From an uncultured Solirubrobacteraceae bacterium (GTDB lineage: Bacteria; Actinomycetota; Thermoleophilia; Solirubrobacterales; Solirubrobacteraceae): 64,000 nt of DNA. The position numbers were made by a program, and so were the translations under genes. Every line of letters begins with the position of its first letter. Positions within the stretch are counted from its first letter, which is position 1. Shown piece by piece: positions 17,491 to 25,409 of the stretch. The stretch lies in the NCBI GenBank assembly GCA_902806175.1, contig CADCVQ010000017.1, forward strand, positions 1 to 64,000, read 5' to 3'. Under the pieces are notes generated by a model, which saw only the letters and a program-made list of their open reading frames with translations, had not been told where the DNA came from and did no database searches.

Positions 17491-20400
17491 ATGCGGTTTG
17501 GCATCCTTGGCTCGCTCGAGGTCCGTGACGACAACGGCGACCTGATCACGCTTGGCGGCATCAAGCCGCGTGCCGTGCTCGCGGTGTTGCTGTTACATGC
17601 GAATGAGCCGGTGAGCGCCGAGCGGCTTGCGCTCGCGCTATGGGGTGAGGATGCAGCGGAGAGCGCGACGAGGACCGTACGGGTGCACGTGTCGCGCCTG
17701 CGTAAGGCGCTCGGCAACGGGGAGGTGATCACGACGACGACGGCGGGCTATCGCCTGCGCGTGCGTGACGACGAACTTGACGCCGCGCAGTTCGAACGCC
17801 TTGTCGAGGATGGGCGGCGGGTTCTCGCCAACGGCCAACCGCACCACGCAACGACGATCCTCCGGGAGGCGCTCGCGATCTGGCGAGGCCCCGCGCTGGC
17901 CGATCTGGCGTTCGAGCCGTTCGCACGCGTCGAAGTCAACCGCCTGGAGGAGGAGCGTCTCGCGGCGGTCGAGGCTCGCATCGAGGCTGACCTCGCGGTG
18001 GGTCAACACGCAGAGATCGTCGCCGAACTCCAACAACTCGCTGCAGCGAACCCGACACGCGAGCGCCTTGCCTCGCAGCTCATGCTGGCGCTGTACCGCT
18101 GTGGACGGCAGACCGACGCGCTCGAGGCATACCGGGACGCACGGCGCGTGCTCGTCAGCGAGATCGGGGTCGAGCCGGGCCCTGAGCTGCGCGAGCTGCA
18201 GGAAGCCATCCTGCGCCAGGACGTCGCTCTTGAGTTGGGCCGCGGCATTGCCGAGCTTCCATCTGAGCTTGACATTGCACGCAGTTCGCCGCTCGTTGGT
18301 CGTGAGGATGAGCATGCGTGGCTACGCCTGCGTTGGGAGCGCGCGCGAGATGGATCGGGCGGCCTGGTCATCATCGCCGGCGAGCGCGGAGCAGGTAAGA
18401 CCCGCCTTGCTGCCGAGCTGGCGCAAGACGCTCATCGGCGTCACGACGCCGTGCTCTACGTGAGTGCCAACGACGCGCCTGACATGGTGCTCAGCGTGCT
18501 CCGCGGCCTGCAGGACGTGAGGCGCCCAACGCTGCTCGTCGTTGATGACGCCGACGGAGCCGCTGCCGACGTGCTCGAGACGCTCGATGTCTGTGCGCGT
18601 TCCCTCGCGAGCATCTCGTCGCTCGTGCTGGTGTGCTGTGAGGATACCGAGCTACTCGCCGGTCGGCGCGGCGATGGAGTGTTGACGCTGGGGCCGCTCA
18701 GCGAGAACGCAGTCCGCACCATCGCGCGTCATTACGCGTCGGGGAAAGCCCCCGCAGAGGTTCCCGTGGAGTGGCTGCTTGAGGCAAGTCATGGCTTGCC
18801 GCGCCGCGTCCACGAGGTCGCGGGTCAGTGGGCGCGCCGTGAGGCCGCTCGCCGTGTAACCGTGGCCGCGGAGCGTGCGGATACGGGACGTACGCAGCTG
18901 CGCACGATCGAAAACGACTTGGTGGGAGGCGTTGTCGAGCTGCAGGAGGCGGGCGAGCGGATCCTCCCGCGGCGCCAGGTCGAGCCTACTGTGGTGTGCC
19001 CTTTCAGGGGCCTGGCGTCCTACGACGTAGCAGACGCGGAGTACTTCTTCGGTCGTGAGCGGCTTGTCGCCGAGCTGGTTGCCCGGCTTGTCGGAGCGCC
19101 GCTGCTTGGCGTCGTCGGGCCGTCGGGAAGCGGCAAGTCCTCTGTGATGCGCGCTGGGCTGCTGCCCGCGCTGGCCAGCGGCGTGCTACCGGGCAGCGAG
19201 ACGTGGAAGCAGGCTGTGTTGCGCCCTGGTGCGCATCCACTACGCGAGCTCGCCGCGGTCTTGCCCGACGCCGACGGTGGCCGCAGTGGCGGCGGGCGTG
19301 TTGTGCTCGTCGTCGACCAGCTGGAGGAGGCTTTCACGATCTGCGCCGACGAGAACGAGCGCAAGGAGTTCATCTCAGAGCTCCTGCACGCGGCGCTCGA
19401 TCCCGATGGGAGGTACGTCGTCGTGCTCGCTCTGCGGGCGGACCACTACGGTCGCTGCGCCGCTCATCCCGAGCTGTCCCGCCTGCTTGCAGCGAACAAC
19501 GTGCTTGTCGGGACGATGCAGCGCGACGAGCTGCGGCGTGCTATCGAGGGTCCCTGCCGGCGTGCCGGGCTGCGTGTCGAGCACGAGCTCGTCGAGGCGC
19601 TCGTCGGCGACGTGGCAGGTGCCCCCGGCGGCCTACCTCTGTTGTCGACCGCGCTGCTGGAGTTGTGGCAGCATCGCGATGGCCGCCGCCTGCGCTACAG
19701 CACCTATGTGCAGACGGGCGGCGTGCGCGGAGCAGTGGCTCGGCTCGCCGAGGATGCGTTTGCCGAGCTCGACGACGCGCAGCGGCGCGTGGCAGAAAGC
19801 GTGCTCATGCGACTTGTCGATGCGGGGGACGGCGATGCCGTCGAACGTCGTCGCGTCGCGCTCGACGAGTTCGAGTTCGATCGGGAGGACGTTGCGCGCG
19901 TCGTGGCGCTGCTGACAGATCGTCGGCTTGTCACGGTGACCGCCGGCACGATTGAGATAGCGCACGAGGCGCTCCTGCGTGAGTGGCCACGTCTACGCGG
20001 ATGGATCGAGCACAACCGCGACGCGCTGCGGATCCAGCGCACGCTGCGGGAGGCGGCCGGGGAGTGGGAGCGGCTCGGTCAGGATGACGGCGCGCTGCTG
20101 CGCGGCTCTCGGCTTGCCGAAGCCGTCGAGTGGCGCGACGCGCGCGCGCCGTCGCTGAGCGAACTGGAGCGGGACTTCCTGGCGGCGAGCGAGGCGGCCC
20201 GGCAGCGCGATCGGCTAACGCGGCGCAGGCGGATCGGGCTTGCGTTCGGGTCGCTCGCGGTCGCGCTGCTTGTGATCAGCGTTGTTGCTGTCACGTCGAT
20301 CATCGACGGACGACGGACCGCTTCGCGTGAGTGGGCAAACCGATCGGACGCCGTGCTCGCCGGCGATCCCGGTCTTGCGCTTGCGATCGGCCTTGAGGCC

Positions 20401-22311
20401 TTGAGGCGTCACGACACCCCGGAGGCGCGAAACGCGGTTCGCCAAGCCACGCTGGCGGACCGCGCAGCGGCTGTCATCGACGCACATCCGTCGGCTATCT
20501 ACAGAGCGGCGCTCGGCTCGGACGCAACACGTCTGGCGACCGCGGGAGACGACGCAACAGTTCGCAGCGTGAACCTCGAGGATGCTCGTGCCGTTTGGAC
20601 CGTCAAGGGCGCGAAGGGGCCAGTGACTGATGTGAGCATCAGTCCCGACGAAAAGCATGTTGCAAGCGTCAACGTCTCTCCGCCGGGCTCGGGCGGTGAA
20701 ATCGCGGTCGCGACGAGCGATGGCCGTGACCGGCGCGCCGTCCTGCGGCTTCCGACGGACTTCTACGCGCGCAGCGTCGAGTACGACCGGCGCGGAGAAC
20801 GTCTGCTGATCGCCGTCGCGGGTGACGACTCGATTCGCATCATCCGGGCCACGGACGGCCATTCGAGCACGCTGGCAAGCCACAAGGGTCTGCGCGTCGC
20901 GCGCTTTGACGGTGGCGGCGAGCGGGTGCTCAGCGCGGGCCAAGACGGAAAGGCGCGGCTATGGGATCTCGCCGGCGGCCAAGCTCCGATGTCGTTGACA
21001 CACGGCAGCGATATCTTCGACGCTCGCTTTAGTCCCAACGGGCAGTATGTGGCGACGGCTGGCGCAAACGGCGCGGTGCGAATCTGGAGTGCGCGCAGCG
21101 GCCGGCTCCTGCGCGAGCTCGCGCTGGGTCTGCAGCCCCTGTACTCGGTGCGGTTCAGCCCTGACGGCCGCCGTATGGTCGCTGGGGGAGCAGACGGCAT
21201 CGTACGCGTGGCCGCTGTGCGTGGGGGGCCGATGCTCGCCGAGTTGAAGGGCCACCGTGACCGCGTATACGACGCAGGCTTCATCGGCCGCGCCGACAGC
21301 GTGTACAGCGTGGGCACCGACGGAACGGTGCGCACCTGGGCGCTGCTGAAGACTTCCACGCTACCTGCGCAGCAAGAGGAGCCTCCGACTGTGCCGAGCT
21401 TCAGCCCAGACGGCAAGCTCGTCGTCAGCGGCCATGTAGGCGGCCGCGTGCGGCTGTGGAACCCAGCGACTCACGCGATTCGAGAGCTTCCGCGGCACGA
21501 GGGCTACAGCGTGGCGCTGTACTCGGCAAGCGGAAGGTATGTCCTCAGCGCGGACGATCACCGCATACGTCTGTATGACGTCAAGCGCGGGTCCTCGGCG
21601 TGGCTGCCCGTGTCAGCGGAGGAGATGCAGGCGGTAGCGGTCGATCGGACGGGAAATCGACTCGCATTTGCGGGGGCTGCGGGCCTCGGGGAGCGTCCCA
21701 CGATCATGGCGCGCGACGGCGGTCGTCGGATCAGGCTGCCAGCCCAGGGGCAGGTCGTGTGGCTCGCGTTCAGCGCTGATGGCAAACGCCTGCTCAGCGC
21801 ATCCCAGGACGGCGCCATTCGCATCTGGAATGCCACGAGCGGCGCGCCGGAGCGGGTGCTACACGCCGGCGACGGTGGCGTGCTGCAGGCGCAGTTCAGT
21901 CGCGACGGGCGCCGCGTGGCCGGCGCGGGCACGGACGGTACGGTCCGCATCTGGGACCTTGATAGCGACGAATCGATCGTGCTGTACGGCCACGAAGGTC
22001 CGGTCACCTCAGTCGGCTTCAACGCCGATGGCAGTCAGCTGTTGAGCGGGGGGAAGGACAGAACGGTGCGGCTGTGGGACGCACGCGGCGGCGACGTGCG
22101 CGTCGTGTTGCGCAGGCATGACGGCGAGGTCACGGGCGTGGCCTTCAGCCCCGACGGCCAACGCGTGCTCAGCGGGGCGACCGAGGGGCTTGTCGTATCG
22201 GCGTGCGAGGTCTGTGAATCGTTTGCTGACGTCCTCGCGGTGGCGAAGACACGTCCCGGCGTTGCGCTGAGCGCGGCCGAGCGCGCGCGACTCGATGGCG
22301 ACCCGGGATAG
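17491..22311 (+). CDS. SARP-type (BTAD) regulator fused to two ATPase modules, a membrane helix and WD40 repeats
   Basis: A 1606-residue protein. Residues 1-95: OmpR-like winged helix (MRFGILGSLEV). About 100-245: BTAD helices (LRELQEAILRQD end). About 268-500: first P-loop domain, Walker A GERGAGKT at 297-304, Walker B LLVVDDAD. About 510-900: nSTAND1-type NTPase opening CPFRGLASYDVADAEYFFGRE, Walker A GPSGSGKS at 543-550 and VVLVVDQLEEAF. One membrane helix at about 915-938. About 985-1590: WD40 repeats with repeated FSPDGxxxxSxGxDGTVRxWD cores. With DNA-binding in the cytoplasm, the single helix would place the propeller outside. G+C looks lower than in flanking genes. TAGCGT at 17479-17484 is 6 nt before the ATG. 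Confidence 0.93.
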   Translation: MRFGILGSLEVRDDNGDLITLGGIKPRAVLAVLLLHANEPVSAERLALALWGEDAAESATRTVRVHVSRLRKALGNGEVITTTTAGYRLRVRDDELDAAQFERLVEDGRRVLANGQPHHATTILREALAIWRGPALADLAFEPFARVEVNRLEEERLAAVEARIEADLAVGQHAEIVAELQQLAAANPTRERLASQLMLALYRCGRQTDALEAYRDARRVLVSEIGVEPGPELRELQEAILRQDVALELGRGIAELPSELDIARSSPLVGREDEHAWLRLRWERARDGSGGLVIIAGERGAGKTRLAAELAQDAHRRHDAVLYVSANDAPDMVLSVLRGLQDVRRPTLLVVDDADGAAADVLETLDVCARSLASISSLVLVCCEDTELLAGRRGDGVLTLGPLSENAVRTIARHYASGKAPAEVPVEWLLEASHGLPRRVHEVAGQWARREAARRVTVAAERADTGRTQLRTIENDLVGGVVELQEAGERILPRRQVEPTVVCPFRGLASYDVADAEYFFGRERLVAELVARLVGAPLLGVVGPSGSGKSSVMRAGLLPALASGVLPGSETWKQAVLRPGAHPLRELAAVLPDADGGRSGGGRVVLVVDQLEEAFTICADENERKEFISELLHAALDPDGRYVVVLALRADHYGRCAAHPELSRLLAANNVLVGTMQRDELRRAIEGPCRRAGLRVEHELVEALVGDVAGAPGGLPLLSTALLELWQHRDGRRLRYSTYVQTGGVRGAVARLAEDAFAELDDAQRRVAESVLMRLVDAGDGDAVERRRVALDEFEFDREDVARVVALLTDRRLVTVTAGTIEIAHEALLREWPRLRGWIEHNRDALRIQRTLREAAGEWERLGQDDGALLRGSRLAEAVEWRDARAPSLSELERDFLAASEAARQRDRLTRRRRIGLAFGSLAVALLVISVVAVTSIIDGRRTASREWANRSDAVLAGDPGLALAIGLEALRRHDTPEARNAVRQATLADRAAAVIDAHPSAIYRAALGSDATRLATAGDDATVRSVNLEDARAVWTVKGAKGPVTDVSISPDEKHVASVNVSPPGSGGEIAVATSDGRDRRAVLRLPTDFYARSVEYDRRGERLLIAVAGDDSIRIIRATDGHSSTLASHKGLRVARFDGGGERVLSAGQDGKARLWDLAGGQAPMSLTHGSDIFDARFSPNGQYVATAGANGAVRIWSARSGRLLRELALGLQPLYSVRFSPDGRRMVAGGADGIVRVAAVRGGPMLAELKGHRDRVYDAGFIGRADSVYSVGTDGTVRTWALLKTSTLPAQQEEPPTVPSFSPDGKLVVSGHVGGRVRLWNPATHAIRELPRHEGYSVALYSASGRYVLSADDHRIRLYDVKRGSSAWLPVSAEEMQAVAVDRTGNRLAFAGAAGLGERPTIMARDGGRRIRLPAQGQVVWLAFSADGKRLLSASQDGAIRIWNATSGAPERVLHAGDGGVLQAQFSRDGRRVAGAGTDGTVRIWDLDSDESIVLYGHEGPVTSVGFNADGSQLLSGGKDRTVRLWDARGGDVRVVLRRHDGEVTGVAFSPDGQRVLSGATEGLVVSACEVCESFADVLAVAKTRPGVALSAAERARLDGDPG

Positions 22312-22320
22312 ACGCGCGGG

Positions 22321-22334
22321 GGCTCCGGCGAGCC
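22321..22334. terminator. Possible hairpin between convergent genes
   Basis: GGCTC-CGGC-GAGCC forms a perfect 5-bp stem with a 4-nt loop between the stop of the STAND-WD40 gene (22311) and the stop of the converging 134-codon gene (22349). It may act as a bidirectional terminator, but no T-tract follows on either strand and short GC hairpins are common in this DNA, so support is weak. Confidence 0.25.
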
Positions 22335-22348
22335 GGCGCGCGGGCCGC

Positions 22349-22753
22349 TCAGTACGGCGGCCGGCGCCAGCCGCCGGGATCGCCGTCTGCTTCTCCCCAG
22401 ATCTCGGACTCGATCTCATGCGCCCGATCGATCCGGCATGAAAGCACGGCCGCGGTTCGGAGGACCCAGAACACGTCGCGTGGATCTCTGTCGTTGTTCT
22501 CAATGTTGACTCGGTACTTGATGTCGTCGGCGCGAACCTCAAGCCATCTCCAGAAGGAGTTGTCGAGGTATATCCGATGCACCCCGTCGACCTCGGGACC
22601 GAGGTATCCCTTCACCGAGATGTAGCCCGCCGGTATCCCGGGATATGCGCCGCCGAGCTCGATAGCAATATCGTCAGCAGTGAGGTCCGGTCTGAACGGC
22701 TTTGGCGGCTTTGGTTGAGGCACGGTGGCTCCTCTGATTGAGGGAAAGTCCAT
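22349..22753 (-). CDS. Small protein of unknown function, partner of the metzincin-like gene
   Basis: A 134-residue soluble protein with a Pro-rich N terminus (VPQPKPPKPFRPDL) followed by a probably beta-rich body (GYLGPEVDGVHRIYLDNSFW, then RWLEVRADDIKYRV) and a Trp/Pro-rich end. No family is recognised. It starts 50 nt after the stop of the metalloprotease-like gene on the same strand, so the two probably form one transcript. An AAGG element lies about 7 nt before the ATG. Less GC-biased codons than the core genes suggest it belongs to the same transferred island. Confidence 0.7.
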   Translation of the reverse strand: MDFPSIRGATVPQPKPPKPFRPDLTADDIAIELGGAYPGIPAGYISVKGYLGPEVDGVHRIYLDNSFWRWLEVRADDIKYRVNIENNDRDPRDVFWVLRTAAVLSCRIDRAHEIESEIWGEADGDPGGWRRPPY

Positions 22754-22803
22754 CTAAGACCTTGTGCAATGTGGTTGTCAAGCCGGGGGGGACGGCGCGG
22801 TCC

Positions 22804-24780
22804 TCAGCGCACGCGGGCACTTCGGTTGCGTTGCGCATGGTGCTCTGCAGACGCTGCCGCAAGAACGTCCGGCAGGACAAGGGCAATCTCGTTGGCGCGG
22901 CTACGGATGTAGAGATCTGCGGGCGCCGTGCTGGGTGCAACGGGCACACGCGCCAGCTGACGCAGGATCATCGCCTCATTGGCAGCGCGGACCGTGCGCT
23001 GCAATGCCTCCAGCGTCCCGGTGCCGCGCAGGATCGTGGCCGCTTCCTGCGGGTCTGGCTTGCGCATCCGAACCGAACCATCCTGCTGGACGGCCTTGAA
23101 CTGACGTGCAGCGTTCGTTGCCTGCACGATTCGCGCAACAGACGCAAGGGGGTGCCGTGGATGGCGCTCGACGATTGCCTCTAGCGCGTCGTTACCGCGC
23201 CGCAGTTCGGGTGCGTCTGAACCGACGAGTGACATCAGCTCGCCCTGCTGATCGTCGAACATGAGCCCTGCGACGTCCTCGTCGGCTCGAGTCGCCGGGC
23301 GGCGCACAACCGTCCGCGCGATGTTCGAGAGGACAAGCGAGCCGTTGGGCGCCATGCAGCGCGCCGCGATCTCGTATCGACCGGGCCGATCGAAGACAAA
23401 GCCGTCCTTGCCGTAGTGAATGAACGCGCTGTCACGCACCGGCGCGTCACCGGCCCGCAGAACGACCGCGTCACCCACGCGGCAGTGGCGCAGCAGCGGC
23501 TCGAACACCTGAGTTACACCGTCCGGCCGGCGGATCGCGATGTCGACGTTGCCGGGCCGTGGGCCGAGGACGCTCGGGGCGGCCCGGCCTTCCTTGGTGG
23601 TTCCGGACAGCGCGAACTCCACGGTGACGGGAACGCCGTAGCGCACGACCGGGGGCGCGGCTAGCGCGAGCCGCAAGCCGGGGTCCTCTGGCTGAGTCGT
23701 GGTTTCGTGGGCGTCGTGCTCGAACGCTGCCCCGGCCAGGAACGGGTCGCCGCCCATGATGATGCTGTCGCGCATCGCGTGGCGCAGATGGACAAGCTCC
23801 GCGTCGTCGAACCGGAAGGCGAATTGCGACCAGAAGGCGTCCGCGCCACCCGGAAACAGCTGTGGATAGGCCATCCACGTGGCTGAGCGTGGACGGCTTG
23901 GCACGGGTGGGATGGCGAGGGACTTCTGAAAGCAGTGCAGCAGGTTGAAGCTGTGCGCGATCTCATGGACGCAGGCGAAAAGCTGCGTACGCAGTTGTTG
24001 CGGCCCCGCCTCCTCCATCGCCTCGATCGCCCGATAGAAGACCGCACAGCCCTGGCGCTGTCGGCCGCGCCGGTCGAACATCAGCCCGACAACGCTCTCT
24101 CGGGGCGACGTTCTGTCCCTGTCGTGAAGCCTGGCGTGCAGCAGCCAGACCGCCCACTGCGGCACGTCCGCGAACCCCGCGAAGTGCTTGACCATCGCCG
24201 CGTGCAACTCCGCGTCGCTCCACGAGGCGCCAGAGCTGGCGATCATGCCCGGCTCGCGAGTGCGCACCATTTCAATGCCCGCCTCATCGAAGGCGGACAG
24301 GTGGGTGAGCGTCCGGCGCTCGCAAGGAGCCGGCAGCAGCCCGGTGTCGTAGGACTTGAAGCACTCGATACCGACCTCTGAGTCCTCCTCCAACAGCACC
24401 GTTCGAAAGCTCGGCGAGGTGTATGCGCACTCATAGAGCGCACGCCGCTGGCCGCCTGGCGTCAGATGGCTGAGCGTCGCGCTCGCTGGCGACGCCCCCT
24501 GGCGAACACGCGGGATGGTCACGCGCACGAAGCTGGCGTTGGTCTCCCACGTTGACCGGGCAACCCCGCTGATCGTTACCTGCGAAGGACTCGGTGTCAC
24601 GGCCGGCGCATCAACCCGCATCGAGCCGAAGTACTCCAATTTGCCCCGTTGCACCCGGAAGTAGTCAGCACTTGCGCGGTGCATCGGCCGTGGTCCGTCG
24701 ATGTCGACCCGGAGCTCCACCTCGAAGCCGTTTCGGCGCCCGCGATAGCGTCCACTGACCAACGTGAGCAACGGTGGCAT
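22804..24780 (-). CDS. Metzincin-like zinc metalloprotease with C-terminal beta and helical regions
   Basis: A 658-residue protein with no signal peptide. An N-terminal region (1-250, LLTLVSGRYRGRRNGFEVEL) precedes HEIAHSFNLLH at residues 272-282, an HExxHxxNxxH zinc site in which metzincins usually have Gly at position 8. A candidate Met-turn (ATWMAYP, M303) follows 21 residues later. About 370-500 looks like an Ig-type beta domain and the rest is helical, with repeated Ala/Arg/Gln. Protease function is inferred from this motif pair; no cleavage target is known. It is transcribed toward the STAND-WD40 gene and paired with the small gene downstream. Confidence 0.75.
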   Translation of the reverse strand: MPPLLTLVSGRYRGRRNGFEVELRVDIDGPRPMHRASADYFRVQRGKLEYFGSMRVDAPAVTPSPSQVTISGVARSTWETNASFVRVTIPRVRQGASPASATLSHLTPGGQRRALYECAYTSPSFRTVLLEEDSEVGIECFKSYDTGLLPAPCERRTLTHLSAFDEAGIEMVRTREPGMIASSGASWSDAELHAAMVKHFAGFADVPQWAVWLLHARLHDRDRTSPRESVVGLMFDRRGRQRQGCAVFYRAIEAMEEAGPQQLRTQLFACVHEIAHSFNLLHCFQKSLAIPPVPSRPRSATWMAYPQLFPGGADAFWSQFAFRFDDAELVHLRHAMRDSIIMGGDPFLAGAAFEHDAHETTTQPEDPGLRLALAAPPVVRYGVPVTVEFALSGTTKEGRAAPSVLGPRPGNVDIAIRRPDGVTQVFEPLLRHCRVGDAVVLRAGDAPVRDSAFIHYGKDGFVFDRPGRYEIAARCMAPNGSLVLSNIARTVVRRPATRADEDVAGLMFDDQQGELMSLVGSDAPELRRGNDALEAIVERHPRHPLASVARIVQATNAARQFKAVQQDGSVRMRKPDPQEAATILRGTGTLEALQRTVRAANEAMILRQLARVPVAPSTAPADLYIRSRANEIALVLPDVLAAASAEHHAQRNRSARVR

Positions 24781-25112
24781 GGCGACATCATGAGAGATCT
24801 CGCCGCCTACGCCAAGGCACCTTTACGGGTAACCGCGAGCACATAGGCCGGCTGCTTTGGCAGGCGGCTCACGCCGTCGCGTCCCTGCGTATCGACACGC
24901 CGGCTATCGCCCGGACGATCCGCGCGCGATGTCGAGGTGCTCGTCCGCCCCGGGCGTTCGGTTGCTGGGAAAGGAGTTCTCCCACCCGTGCGCCGCGGCC
25001 TGTCAGCGGCCACCCTTGAAGCCCGGGCTCGGTTCGGCCCAGCACGACGGCGACGAGCATCCCGGCGACCAGACCCACGAGCATGCGGCCGAGCGGCGGG
25101 ATGAGCGCCCTG
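24781..25112. other. Intergenic stretch without a supported gene
   Basis: Upstream of the metzincin-like gene. I see no convincing coding region. On the minus strand, around 25105-24990, a short hydrophobic reading (PPLGRMLVGLVAGMLVAVVLG) may be the displaced end of the small membrane gene described next. The rest shows no clear repeat or RNA structure. Confidence 0.4.
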
Positions 25113-25346
25113 TCACCGCGCGGCGATGCAGCGTCCCGGTGCCGAGCACTGCGCCGGCGCGGCCGCGCAGGACAGGGGCCACGGCAGCACGACCAATAGG
25201 CCGGCGGCCGAGCACAGACGAAAGACGAGGTCGCCGTACAGCCTGCCGTCGAGGTCCGAGGCAAGCTGGCCGACGACCCCGAGCCCGACCCCGAGCACGA
25301 GTCCGAGGGCGATCGCCAGCAGCACAGCTCGCGCAAACGCAGCCAC
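25113..25346 (-). pseudogene. Small membrane protein, probably frameshifted
   Basis: From a GTG at 25346 the minus strand encodes 77 residues with two hydrophobic segments (AVLLAIALGLVLGVGLGVVG and LVFRLCSAAGLLVVLPWPLS), ending in an unnatural Cys/Ala/Pro-rich tail. Just downstream, in a different frame, IPPLGRMLVGLVAGMLVAVV continues as a third membrane-like segment. The simplest reading is a three-helix membrane protein broken by an indel near 25115-25180. It is divergent from the EpsC-like gene. The family is not recognised. Confidence 0.35.
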
Positions 25347-25409
25347 CGCACGATGATGACAGCGGCCCGGCACGGGCTTGCGCCGCCGATCGCCCTACAA
25401 TCGCAAGCG

